Shown here piece after piece: positions 1-6,117 of a stretch of 6,228 nt of DNA. How positions within the stretch are numbered: position 1 is the stretch's first letter; the number at the start of each line of letters is the position of its first letter. Where the stretch lies: contig BNUH01000131.1 of assembly GCA_025997215.1 (NCBI GenBank), positions 1-6,228 of the forward strand. The letters run 5' to 3'. This stretch comes from Clostridia bacterium. Its GTDB lineage: Bacteria > Bacillota_A > Clostridia > Christensenellales > Aristaeellaceae. The position numbers and the translations under genes are program-made. The notes below the pieces were generated by a model, which was given only the letters and a program-made list of their open reading frames with translations, had not been told where the DNA came from and ran no database searches.

Positions 1-127
1 ACTGCCGCAAGATTAACAGTATGTGTCGGCATTATATTGTGAACCAAACTCATAATACTGTCAGCGTCCAATATATCACCATATTGAAAATCCACATAAG
101 GGGGCACTCTTTCTGTACAAACTTGAT
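1..127 (-). repeat. Direct duplicate of an internal part of rmd
   Basis: All 127 bases are identical, in the same orientation, to 2205-2331 inside the rmd gene. On the minus strand the segment would encode roughly residues 34-74 of Rmd (310-residue numbering), just after the nucleotide-binding loop. It has no start codon and runs off the left edge, so a longer rmd copy may continue outside the window. At 125-127 it joins an inverted rmd piece through the shared triplet GAT. Perfect identity implies a very recent duplication or an amplification/assembly chimera. Confidence 0.95.
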
Positions 128-221
128 ATAATTCGGGACAGTGAGAAATACCGAAGAGACGATGTTGAAATTATACAATGTGATAACACACTTCTAAAGA
201 CACGATTAGGACGGGCACCTT
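125..221 (+). repeat. Inverted duplicate of the 3' part of rmd
   Basis: This stretch is the reverse complement of 1555-1651, with 96 of 97 bases matching. The only difference is at 212 (C here, where the rmd copy predicts T). Read on the plus strand it encodes roughly residues 260-291 of Rmd, and the mismatch turns the Trp of the RLGWAP motif into Arg. Homology stops after 221, where DNA of the truncated glycosyltransferase begins. With 1-127 it forms a two-junction scar built only from rmd. Confidence 0.95.
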
Positions 222-377
222 TTTCGTTATTCCCATCCGGCCTTTATTCCGATCGTTGGAAATTCTTGGCGGGATGGAGTATAGCTCCTTAACTATTTCT
301 AAAGCATATCGTTGAACCCCTGTTATTCTTTGTGATAAAAATCGACCGTTTATTAGATATTTTTCCCTACTATCCAC
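171..377 (-). pseudogene. Glycosyltransferase, N-terminal fragment fused to rearranged rmd DNA
   Basis: The reading frame starts at a GTG (377-375) with a GAGGT ribosome-binding site at 387-383, 8 nt after the stop of the upstream glycosyltransferase gene, so it is the next gene of the operon. The N-terminus contains INGRFLSQRITGVQRYALEI, a signature I associate with the first beta-strand and helix of GT-B fold (family 4) glycosyltransferases, which usually have 350-400 residues. Only about 52 codons are native (377-222). The last 16 residues are read from the antisense of the inverted rmd piece and end at a chance stop. Both the rest of the acceptor domain and the sugar-nucleotide domain are missing, so the product is not expected to be active. 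If the junction is an assembly chimera, the intact gene would simply continue leftward. Confidence 0.75.
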
Positions 378-385
378 ACATTACC

Positions 386-1489
386 TCAAACGTATATCTT
401 GATAGATTGAAAGAATGATTTTATCGATTGCTTGAAAATTAGGTCACTGTACGATGCAGCATGTATTCTACTAACCTCAATACTGAATTTCTTTTTATGA
501 AAAATCTCAATTATATTGACTAAACTTTCAGCAGTCTGTTCCTGAAAAAAAAGACCAGTTTCTTTATCGATGACAGTTTCCAGTGAGCCACCCTTGCCGT
601 AAGCAATAACAGACCTGCCGCAAGCTTGCATTTCTACTGGAGTTATACCAAAATCTTCTTCTCCTGGGAAAATCATTGCCTTGCACTTGCGCATATAATC
701 TCTGACAACTTCATCAGATTGTCTTCCAAGAAATAGAACATTACTCTTAGCAAGCGATTTTAGCTTTGTCTGTTCCGGCCCTTCACCAATTATAATTAAA
801 GGAAGATTAAGTTTATTAAATGCTTCTACAGCAATATCTATTCTTTTGTAACCAACAAGCCTAGAAACGACTAAAAAGAAATCGCCATCTTTATCACCGG
901 GTGTAAAATACTCTGTCTTTACTGGAGGGTATATCACTTCAGCATCACGCCGATAATATTTTTTAATTCTTGAAGCAACATGGTTTGATATAGCTATAAA
1001 ATGATCAACTCGTTGTGCAGCACTATAGTCCCATATCCTGAGATAATTCATGTAATATAGTAAAATATGTTTTTTGATTGGATTCATGTCTTTAGTATAT
1101 TCGTAAAAATGTTGCCACAAATATCTAGTCGGCGTATAACAATAACAAACATGAACAGTGTGTGGTGCTGTGATAACGCCTTTTGCGCAGCAACTACTTG
1201 AGCTTATTACAAGATCATATTCATTAAGGTCAAAGCTTTCAAATGCCGCTGGCATCCATGGTAAGTACTTTTGATGATTAACTTTATGCCCTTTAACCTT
1301 TTTTTGTAGAAATGATGCGCGTATATCAGCAGTTTGGAGCTTAAGTGAAATATTCTCCTTTATACACATACTGGTGTATATTGGCGCGTCCGGAAACATG
1401 TCGTGTAGAACTTCAACGACATTCTCAGCGCCTCCCATATTGGTGAGCCAGTCATGAACAATTGCTATTTTTTTACTACTTATATCCAT
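386..1489 (-). CDS. GT-B glycosyltransferase, family 4 type (probable mannosyl- or rhamnosyltransferase)
   Basis: This 367-residue protein has the size and layout of a complete GT4 retaining glycosyltransferase. The N-terminal acceptor domain opens with KIAIVHDWLTNMGGAE (residues 7-22), where the MGGAE loop is typical of WbaZ/MtfB-like mannosyltransferases. The C-terminal sugar-nucleotide domain begins near residue 200 with FFLVVSRLVGYKRID and carries GEGPE (235-239). The EX7E motif is E278 to E286, within GEEDFGITPVEMQACG. No signal peptide or membrane span is evident, so it probably acts at the cytoplasmic face of the membrane on an undecaprenyl-linked glycan. Its ATG lies 6 nt after the rmd stop, with only a weak ribosome-binding site (GGTG), so coupling to rmd is likely. 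Position after manC-gmd-rmd suggests a GDP-mannose or GDP-6-deoxyhexose donor. The exact donor, acceptor and linkage cannot be read from sequence. Confidence 0.9.
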   Translation of the reverse strand: MDISSKKIAIVHDWLTNMGGAENVVEVLHDMFPDAPIYTSMCIKENISLKLQTADIRASFLQKKVKGHKVNHQKYLPWMPAAFESFDLNEYDLVISSSSCCAKGVITAPHTVHVCYCYTPTRYLWQHFYEYTKDMNPIKKHILLYYMNYLRIWDYSAAQRVDHFIAISNHVASRIKKYYRRDAEVIYPPVKTEYFTPGDKDGDFFLVVSRLVGYKRIDIAVEAFNKLNLPLIIIGEGPEQTKLKSLAKSNVLFLGRQSDEVVRDYMRKCKAMIFPGEEDFGITPVEMQACGRSVIAYGKGGSLETVIDKETGLFFQEQTAESLVNIIEIFHKKKFSIEVSRIHAASYSDLIFKQSIKSFFQSIKIYV

Positions 1490-1495
1490 TCAGTT

Positions 1496-2428
1496 TTACA
1501 CCGTTTTGTAATAGTAATTATAGATATCTGTTATTTGCTCAGTAATATCCTTAGAAGGTGCCCATCCTAATCGTGTCTTTAGAAGTGTGTTATCACATTG
1601 TATAATTTCAACATCGTCTCTTCGGTATTTCTCACTGTCCCGAATTATATCTATTTTTGTGTTACTTAAGACTACCAAATCGTGAATTATTTTTTTTAAC
1701 TCTATTGCTTTTCCTGATCCAATATTGTAAACGACTTCACAATCGTCACTCTCAATAACTAAACGATAAGCGTGGATAACTTCTTCAACGCATGAAAAGT
1801 CGCGTCTCACATCTGTGTTCCCTACATAGACAATGCCTGGTTTTTTACTCTTTGCAATCATAGCAACTTGTCTACACCAATTTGGTATAACAAAAGTTTC
1901 CGATTGTCCAATTCCCGTATGATTGAATGATCGTACATAATATATCTTCAATCCATATCTTTCCCGATATAGTGCTGCTATACGTTCTTGAGCTACTTTC
2001 GATATGCCATATGGGTTTGAGGCATCAAGCGTACTATCCTCTGATAATGGCATATTGCTCGGAGCATATTCTTCGCTTGATCCAACCAAAAGTACCCGCG
2101 TCTCAGGTGATTTTTGCCTAACAGCATCAAGTATGTTAATAGCACCATTTACATTAACAGTAAAAGTCTTCTGAGGGAAAAGCCATGATTGGCTCACACT
2201 ACTAACTGCCGCAAGATTAACAGTATGTGTCGGCATTATATTGTGAACCAAACTCATAATACTGTCAGCGTCCAATATATCACCATATTGAAAATCCACA
2301 TAAGGGGGCACTCTTTCTGTACAAACTTGATCAATTCCATATACTTCGTAACCCTGCTTATAGAACTCATCAGCTAGATAAGGACCTACAAAACCGCTGA
2401 CACCGAATATTAGTAGACGCTTAAGCAT
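1496..2428 (-). CDS. rmd: GDP-4-dehydro-6-deoxy-D-mannose reductase (GDP-D-rhamnose synthesis)
   Basis: This is an extended short-chain dehydrogenase/reductase of 310 residues, close to the usual Rmd length. The NAD(P)-binding loop is GVSGFVG (residues 9-15). The active site shows GSSEEY (116-121) and the Tyr-X3-Lys pair Y140/K144 in [15 protein letters not shown] (168-175) and [12 protein letters not shown] (206-217) are typical of the Rmd branch. It reduces the 4-keto group of the Gmd product, most likely giving GDP-D-rhamnose. A GDP-6-deoxy-D-talose reductase has the same fold, so stereochemistry is inferred. I chose the ATG at 2428-2426, which overlaps the gmd stop by 8 nt (ATGCTTAA) and puts the Rossmann strand right at the N-terminus. 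An in-frame ATG at 2449 would add seven residues. Two pieces of this gene recur at 1-221. Confidence 0.88.
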   Translation of the reverse strand: MLKRLLIFGVSGFVGPYLADEFYKQGYEVYGIDQVCTERVPPYVDFQYGDILDADSIMSLVHNIMPTHTVNLAAVSSVSQSWLFPQKTFTVNVNGAINILDAVRQKSPETRVLLVGSSEEYAPSNMPLSEDSTLDASNPYGISKVAQERIAALYRERYGLKIYYVRSFNHTGIGQSETFVIPNWCRQVAMIAKSKKPGIVYVGNTDVRRDFSCVEEVIHAYRLVIESDDCEVVYNIGSGKAIELKKIIHDLVVLSNTKIDIIRDSEKYRRDDVEIIQCDNTLLKTRLGWAPSKDITEQITDIYNYYYKTV

Positions 2429-3464
2429 GAGTGAGTAAACCCGCTTCATGTTTTGCTAAATTGAGATCATATTCTGCCATGATTGAGCAGAGCGTATTAT
2501 AAGTAGTCTTCTGTGGATTCCAGCCCAAAACGGTTTTTGCTTTAGTTGGATCTCCCCATAGGTTCACCACATCCGTAGGACGGAACCATTTTGGATTAAC
2601 ACTTATAAGCATCTTCCCAGTACGCTTATCATATCCCTTTTCGTTTATATCGTTGCCTTGCCATTCAATTTCTATACCATTATTTTGAAAAGCTAAAGTT
2701 GTAAACTCGCGAACAGTATGCTGTTCTCCAGTGGCAATTACATAATCATCGGATTTGTCAGCTTGTAACATGAGCCACATACATTCCACAAAGTCTTTCG
2801 CGTATCCCCAATCGCGTAATGAATCAAGGTTGCCTAATTCAAGATGATCTTGTAATCCGCATGCTATACGACCTGCAGCTAGCGTTATCTTCCTTGTAAC
2901 AAATTGCTCGCCACGGCGTTCAGATTCATGATTAAATAGTATTCCATTACATGCAAACATCCCATATGCTTCCCGATACTCTTTTATCATCCAGTATGCA
3001 TACTGTTTTGCTACAGCGTATGGACTATATGGGTGAAATGGAGTATTTTCATTCTGAGGTGCTTCTTCTACCTTTCCAAATAACTCCGACGTCGATGCTT
3101 GATATATTCGACATGTCTTTGCTAGTCCTACCAATCGCACTGCCTCAAGTATACGTAAAACGCCAAGAGCATCAACGTCTCCTGTATACTCAGCACTGTC
3201 AAAGCTGACTCCCACATGACTTTGGGCGGCTAGATTGTATACCTCATCAGGTTGTACCTTACCAACAATTCGTACAATACTTGATGAATCAGTTAAATCT
3301 CCATCATGGAGTGTAATAAGACTCAATATATGATCTATACGGCTTGTATTTGACACTGAAGCACGGCGAATTAGACCGTGAACTTCATAACCCGTTTCCA
3401 GTAACAGTTCCGCTAAATAGGAACCGTCTTGACCTGTTATTCCCGTTATTAATGCTCTTTTCAT
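2421..3464 (-). CDS. gmd: GDP-mannose 4,6-dehydratase
   Basis: This 347-residue protein converts GDP-D-mannose to GDP-4-dehydro-6-deoxy-D-mannose, the branch point to GDP-D-rhamnose, GDP-fucose and related sugars. The coenzyme-binding motif is [11 protein letters not shown] (residues 7-17), followed by HGLIRRAS (29-36). The catalytic set is T125, E127, Y149 and K153, in STSE and YAVAK, with the same spacing as T132/E134/Y156/K160 of E. coli Gmd. [11 protein letters not shown] (217-227) and WFRPTDV (293-299) are further family marks. The ATG at 3464 follows AAGGTGGGGTGA, a good ribosome-binding site, and lies 2 nt past the manC stop. A GTG at 3470 in frame is the alternative start and would overlap manC. 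The end overlaps rmd by 8 nt, so the enzymes of successive steps are translated together. Confidence 0.95.
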   Translation of the reverse strand: MKRALITGITGQDGSYLAELLLETGYEVHGLIRRASVSNTSRIDHILSLITLHDGDLTDSSSIVRIVGKVQPDEVYNLAAQSHVGVSFDSAEYTGDVDALGVLRILEAVRLVGLAKTCRIYQASTSELFGKVEEAPQNENTPFHPYSPYAVAKQYAYWMIKEYREAYGMFACNGILFNHESERRGEQFVTRKITLAAGRIACGLQDHLELGNLDSLRDWGYAKDFVECMWLMLQADKSDDYVIATGEQHTVREFTTLAFQNNGIEIEWQGNDINEKGYDKRTGKMLISVNPKWFRPTDVVNLWGDPTKAKTVLGWNPQKTTYNTLCSIMAEYDLNLAKHEAGLLTHA

Positions 3465-3466
3465 CG

Positions 3467-4462
3467 TCACCCCACCTTGTCCACATATGTTTTTAATCCA
3501 CTGCTATTTTCGCGGGTGGTAAGCAAAATGCCATCCTTACTAGCGACAACAACCAGATTCTTCACACCTAGAGCTACAATAGGTATGCCAAGTTCATTGA
3601 TTATTTGCGTATTCTCATTACCATCATCTGTCATTACATTACCTATAGTTGGTGAACTAATACGTTCTGACAATGCGCCCCATGTACCTAAGTCTTCCCA
3701 AAAACCTGAATACTTGATTACTTGAACTCTTGCAGCCTTTTCAACCACTGCATAGTCGAAACTGGTCTTCTCAAACTTATCATATTTATCTAACGCATCT
3801 TGGAAACTACTGATCTTTACAGTCTTATGTATTAGGTCGAGCATATAACCCAACTTAAAAACAAATACTCCACCATTCCAAAGAGCACCTTCTTTGATCA
3901 AACTATCTGCTAAATCTTTATTAGGTTTCTCTACAAATCGATCTACAGGGGCTGATGAGTTAGCTTTAACTTCATACTGAGGAACTATATACCCATACTT
4001 CTCAGATGGCTCTTTAGGAGCGATTCCCATAAGTACTATTTCCGTACTACTCCGTCGCGCCGCTTGTTCCATCTGTTTAATAGTTAGAAAATAGTATAGC
4101 TCACAATAGGGATCAATAGGTTGGACAGCGATTATCTCTTCTCTAGATATTCCCTTTTCATAGAATAGATATAAGCACGATAATGCTATGGCTGGATATG
4201 TATCACGCCGTGAAGGTTCCTGAACAACCTCAACGACTAACCCTAATTGCTCTCGGATAAGCGGAACCTGGGAGGCTCCTGTAGCTATTGCTATTGGATC
4301 GTCTATACCAGCCTCTCGAATTTGGCGGTATACACGCTGAACCATTGATTCATACGATCCATCCGGTGCTGGCAGGATTTTGATAAATTGCTTAGGCCGT
4401 TCATTGCTAGAAAGCGGCCAGAGACGCTTACCTGAACCGCCAGATAACAGAACTATCTGCAC
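3467..4462 (-). CDS. manC: Mannose-1-phosphate guanylyltransferase, single-domain form
   Basis: This cytoplasmic enzyme makes GDP-mannose from GTP and mannose-1-phosphate, supplying substrate for Gmd next door. The 331 residues hold one nucleotidyltransferase domain: the signature [11 protein letters not shown] (8-18), RPKQF (22-26), VQPIDPY (113-119), the FVEKP sugar-phosphate motif (176-180), WNGGVF (195-200) and GFWEDLGTW (253-261). The C-terminal cupin phosphomannose isomerase domain of bifunctional ManC proteins (about 470 residues) is absent, so mannose-6-phosphate must come from a separate isomerase. The start is a GTG (4462-4460) whose first base is the last base of the preceding stop (TAGTG). 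A strong AAAGGAG ribosome-binding site sits at 4477-4471. The stop overlaps the alternative gmd start. The one-base overlap suggests that translation depended on the now-truncated priming transferase gene. Confidence 0.95.
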   Translation of the reverse strand: MQIVLLSGGSGKRLWPLSSNERPKQFIKILPAPDGSYESMVQRVYRQIREAGIDDPIAIATGASQVPLIREQLGLVVEVVQEPSRRDTYPAIALSCLYLFYEKGISREEIIAVQPIDPYCELYYFLTIKQMEQAARRSSTEIVLMGIAPKEPSEKYGYIVPQYEVKANSSAPVDRFVEKPNKDLADSLIKEGALWNGGVFVFKLGYMLDLIHKTVKISSFQDALDKYDKFEKTSFDYAVVEKAARVQVIKYSGFWEDLGTWGALSERISSPTIGNVMTDDGNENTQIINELGIPIVALGVKNLVVVASKDGILLTTRENSSGLKTYVDKVG

Positions 4463-4665
4463 TATGCAGCTCCTTTCCCGCTAAATACAGCTGGAACCGT
4501 CTTAACTACTATTCCCATATCCACCGCAAACGACTGATCTCGTACATATCTTAAATCGTTTTGGACCCTACTTGGTGCTATCCCGTCACTACGTTCATCA
4601 ATTTGCCAGAAACATGAAAGTCCGCATTTCCTGGAAATTGCAAGAGCAAATTTTCGGATTATCAT
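4462..4665 (-). pseudogene. C-terminal fragment of a priming sugar-phosphate transferase (WbaP/PssY type)
   Basis: The 67-codon frame ends with CGLSCFWQIDERSD and then DLRYVRDQSFAVDMGIVVKTVPAVFSGKGA. This matches the end of bacterial sugar transferases (PF02397), which put the first sugar-phosphate on undecaprenyl phosphate: the GLTCxWQxxGRs motif, the DLxYV..WS..xD segment, and the K-T-hydrophobic-A-V tail. Homology begins near residue 12 (about 4632). The preceding residues are read from unrelated DNA that runs into the decamer array starting at 4656, and the ATG at 4665 lies inside that array. Intact members have roughly 200-470 residues with one or more membrane spans, so most of the protein is missing. 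The usual motif has Gly-Arg where this copy has Asp-Glu-Arg, a possible sign of decay. Its TAG overlaps the manC GTG by one base, showing it was the upstream gene of this operon. Confidence 0.75.
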
Positions 4666-4685
4666 GGATTATCATGGACTAAATG
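4656..4685 (+). repeat. Decamer array A, three head-to-tail units
   Basis: Three consecutive 10-bp units: GGATTATCAT, GGATTATCAT and GGACTAAATG. The first 26 bases match array B (4886-4911) at 24 of 26 positions. The array starts about 24 bp from the point where homology of the priming transferase fragment ends. A 10-bp period puts each unit on the same face of the helix, which fits cooperative protein binding. A binding function is inferred; no protein that could bind is encoded in the window. Confidence 0.8.
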
Positions 4686-4694
4686 AATAGAAAA

Positions 4695-4738
4695 TGCAGA
4701 ATTTATGGGATGATCTTGCAGTGCCGACAAATTCTGCA
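4695..4738. repeat. 10-bp inverted repeat
   Basis: TGCAGAATTT (4695-4704) and AAATTCTGCA (4729-4738) are perfect reverse complements separated by 24 bp. No T-tract follows on either strand, so it is not a terminator. It lies between decamer arrays A and C and may be part of the same recombination or control region, or a simple operator-like site. Confidence 0.6.
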
Positions 4739-4769
4739 GGTACGAAGGTTGGTTGTAACCCTTGCTGGA

Positions 4770-4809
4770 AGCCGAATCCTCGATAATCCCCGTTAATCCC
4801 TTGCAATCC
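4770..4809 (-). repeat. Decamer array C, four units in opposite orientation
   Basis: Read on the minus strand, four contiguous 10-bp units start with GGATT: GGATTGCAAG (4809-4800), GGATTAACGG (4799-4790), GGATTATCGA (4789-4780) and GGATTCGGCT (4779-4770). The period is exactly 10 bp as in arrays A and B, but the strand is inverted and the second half of each unit is more variable. Confidence 0.7.
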
Positions 4810-4818
4810 ATGGCCTGG

Positions 4819-4838
4819 TTAGGTGCAAATTAGGTGCA
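4819..4838 (+). repeat. Tandem TTAGGTGCA pair
   Basis: The 9-mer TTAGGTGCA occurs at 4819-4827 and 4830-4838, an 11-bp period, between decamer arrays C and B. It is a second, unrelated motif in the same 270-bp block. It could be a binding site for a different protein, but nothing in the window identifies one. Confidence 0.6.
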
Positions 4839-4885
4839 GCTTGAGTAAAGATTAATGTCGAATGGATTTGACAAATATCGCATGA

Positions 4886-4925
4886 GGATTATCAAGGATT
4901 ATCGTGGACTATTGAGGATTAATTA
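4886..4925 (+). repeat. Decamer array B, four head-to-tail units
   Basis: Four contiguous 10-bp units: GGATTATCAA, GGATTATCGT, GGACTATTGA and GGATTAATTA. It is in the same orientation as array A, 230 bp away, and opposite to array C. The variant order (two GGATTATC units followed by a GGACTA unit) is the same in A and B, so A and B are copies of one composite site rather than chance similarity. Confidence 0.8.
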
Positions 4926-4996
4926 TTGGTTGAATTGTACTGGTTAAAGTGCTGAAATAATGGTCATCGTAACGGTCGTTTTCATGTATTTTTGCA

Positions 4997-5029
4997 TAAA
5001 AAAATAACCCAGCCAGAAATGGCTGGGTT
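4997..5029 (-). terminator. Intrinsic terminator, minus strand
   Basis: The 9-bp inverted repeat AACCCAGCC (5006-5014) / GGCTGGGTT (5021-5029) encloses a 6-base loop. Read on the minus strand the hairpin is followed by ATTTTTTTATG, a good U-tract. On the plus strand no T-run follows, so it acts on leftward transcription. It would insulate the repeat block and the glycan operon from anything transcribed from the right, yet no minus-strand gene is recognisable upstream of it. Confidence 0.85.
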
Positions 5030-5325
5030 GATGAGGGAGCGTATCTGGTAGTTTAGCCGCTGAAGGATGAGGCTGACCCATAGGCAGCTGCGTATGACGC
5101 GCTGCTCAATTTGGGGACGGTTTATAGGTCGGAGATCGCTTTGCCACAGTATTGATGGTGGAAAAAGTGGCGGCAGGCCACTGCGTGGATTGAACGCGCG
5201 GTGCCTTTTGCTGTCTTCAATAACCTTTTCACGCGGATCGGAACGTATGCGTATCATGCGCATATAACAATATAGTGAGATTATCTGATCGCTAGTCTAT
5301 TCCTATTATAAATCATTTTATATAA
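5030..5325. other. Region without a recognisable gene, upstream of the pyruvyltransferase-like gene
   Basis: Open frames exist on both strands (66 codons on plus, 93 on minus), but neither translation shows a motif I recognise, and the minus frame simply reads through the terminator. The sequence is more GC-rich than the repeat block. It contains a short hairpin, AGTGGC/GCCACT around 5166-5182, and an imperfect palindrome TATGCG (5246-5251) / CGCATA (5259-5264) about 75 bp before the plus-strand gene, a possible operator. A weak plus-strand -10 candidate (TATTAT, 5304-5309) has no clear -35 box. It may be remnant DNA or a terminator-ended small RNA on the minus strand; neither is established. 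Confidence 0.4.
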
Positions 5326-5334
5326 AAGGGTGAT
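5326..5334 (+). promoter_or_regulatory. Ribosome-binding site of the pyruvyltransferase-like gene
   Basis: AAGGGTGAT closely matches the anti-Shine-Dalgarno complement AAGGAGGTGAT and ends 4 nt before the ATG at 5339. It decides the start in favour of that ATG over the in-frame GTG at 5330, which lies inside the site itself. Confidence 0.75.
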
Positions 5335-5338
5335 TGTA

Positions 5339-5677
5339 ATGCCTGTTACAAAGTATGGTCTATTGTCTTATAAAGGATGGAATATCGGCGATGATATACA
5401 ATCACTTGCGGCTAAACGCTTTTTACCGCGCGTAGATTACAGCATTATGCGAGATACGAGCGTTATCCAGCTTGGCAACGACGAGAGTGTATCGATGATC
5501 CTAAACGCGTTTTGGGGCAGTAGTACCGGTCTGTTTGTATCCACGCCATCGATAAAGCCGTTGTTGGTCTCCATGCATTGGGACAACAGCGCTTTTCGAT
5601 CCCTGTCAAAGTACAATGCTCTCAACTTTTTGCAGAAACTTGGCTCGGTCGGCTGCCGCGACAAGGTCACGCTGTAA
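5339..5677 (+). pseudogene. Polysaccharide pyruvyltransferase-like protein, N-terminal fragment
   Basis: The 112-residue product begins MPVTKYGLLSYKGWNIGDDI and continues QSLAAKRFLPRVDY. This opening (KYGLL, NIGDDIQSLAAKRFLP, then SVGCRDKVTL near the end) is characteristic of polysaccharide pyruvyltransferase family proteins (PF04230), which have roughly 300-400 residues. These add ketal pyruvate, or act as related transferases, on surface glycans. The family normally continues after the GCRD..TL segment, but here a TAA follows directly at 5675-5677. The missing two thirds include the C-terminal region expected to bind the donor. The same frame stays open after the stop (5678-6127), but I cannot identify the family's later motifs there, so decay or replacement is likelier than a single nonsense mutation. 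It is transcribed away from the sugar-nucleotide operon. Confidence 0.7.
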
Positions 5678-6055
5678 TACATTTTACTATGCGTTCTTAT
5701 GCCGCTTATCGCAGCTGAACAATTTGTGGTGCGACGCGGAAGTGATCCCAATTTTGCGCTCGAGCTGCTTGTCCCATCCTCCGTCGAACTCGTGCCGCGT
5801 ATACATTATACCTCAGTTTCATTCTTAGTGGTGCTGGTTATGCATGATCATTTTGCGCTTTGGTTTTCCAGAAAGCGCGACTCTCCCGTCACAATCAATG
5901 GAGCGCGGCACCGGCTGGCGTCGCCCTTTCCGCCAAACCTTCGCCGCCGCTCTGGGCGCTCTCCAGCGTTGCCGTATCCTGCTGACGAAGTAAAAGCACA
6001 TTCATTATATCATGGCGCTGCGTCCGGTCAATGTATCATTCCGCGCTGTTGCTGT
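5678..6055. other. Decayed or foreign DNA between the pyruvyltransferase fragment and the IS end
   Basis: No gene is supported here. The 5699-6127 plus-strand frame is open but its translation is rich in Arg, Pro, Ser and Cys, lacks domain signatures, and runs through the IS repeats. Around 5680-5820 a decayed continuation of the pyruvyltransferase is possible but not demonstrable. From about 5870 to 5995 the base composition becomes distinctly GC-rich, unlike the surrounding genes. A 36-codon minus-strand frame (6005-5895) lies under the promoter described separately. Confidence 0.45.
6004..6031 (-). promoter_or_regulatory. Candidate sigma-70/sigma-A promoter, minus strand
   Basis: Read on the minus strand: TTGACC (6031-6026) as -35, a 16-bp spacer, and a perfect TATAAT (6009-6004) as -10. 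Transcription would start near 5997 and run leftward, antisense to the pyruvyltransferase fragment. The 36-codon frame with its ATG at 6005 would begin upstream of that start point, so it is not an obvious product. The match is good, but a chance occurrence or a promoter formed near an IS end cannot be excluded. Confidence 0.4.
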
Positions 6056-6104
6056 TCACAAGTGATAATGTCACCCTGTAGAGTCACAAGTGATTCTGTC
6101 ACCC
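6056..6104 (+). repeat. Paired 21-bp repeats at the probable left end of an insertion sequence
   Basis: TCACAAGTGAT, two variable bases, then TGTCACCC occurs at 6056-6076 (variable AA) and 6084-6104 (variable TC), starting 28 bp apart; 19 of 21 bases match. Each copy contains TCAC/GTGA half-sites in inverted arrangement. The pair stands just upstream of a transposase-like start, as expected for transposase-binding sites at an IS terminus. The outer boundary is probably close to 6056, but the right end and any target duplication are outside the window. Confidence 0.65.
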
Positions 6105-6117
6105 CCCCTTCGTCAAA

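Larger units (their letters stand above)
4686..5005. other. Non-coding block carrying the repeat arrays
   Basis: I see no credible coding sequence between the priming transferase fragment and the terminator. Stops are frequent and no frame shows a protein signature. The content is the arrays, the TTAGGTGCA pair and the inverted repeat listed separately. Past 4925 the sequence is plain and AT-rich up to the terminator, and no convincing minus-strand promoter for the sugar-nucleotide operon was found. A TTGACA at 4867-4872 on the plus strand lacks a good -10 box 17 bp downstream. Confidence 0.5.

Noticed and set aside
1927..2377. Two plus-strand frames of 64 and 62 codons
   Set aside because: They are antisense to rmd, have no recognisable motif or ribosome-binding site, and are explained by the reverse complement of the real gene.
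2951..3725. Plus-strand frames at 2951-3208 and 3477-3725
   Set aside because: They lie opposite well-supported gmd and manC coding sequence and show no protein signature.
4656..4925. CRISPR array
   Set aside because: The 10-bp units are contiguous without spacers and occur in both orientations.
4656..4925. DnaA-box cluster
   Set aside because: The unit GGATTATC shares TTATC with the DnaA box but lacks the following CACA in every copy.
5166..5190. GCCACTG and nearby hairpin resembling part of a cobalamin riboswitch
   Set aside because: None of the other conserved riboswitch elements is present; it is only a short local hairpin.
4982..5267. Overlapping frames on both strands (93 and 66 codons)
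   Set aside because: No family resemblance; the minus-strand frame reads through the terminator hairpin and the plus-strand frame has no ribosome-binding site.
5437..5828. Minus-strand 104-codon frame and plus-strand 70-codon frame
   Set aside because: Both are shadows of the pyruvyltransferase-like frame or of decayed sequence after it.
5895..6005. 36-codon minus-strand frame below a good -10 box
   Set aside because: Its start codon overlaps the upstream edge of the -10 box and would precede the transcript start; no ribosome-binding site or homology.
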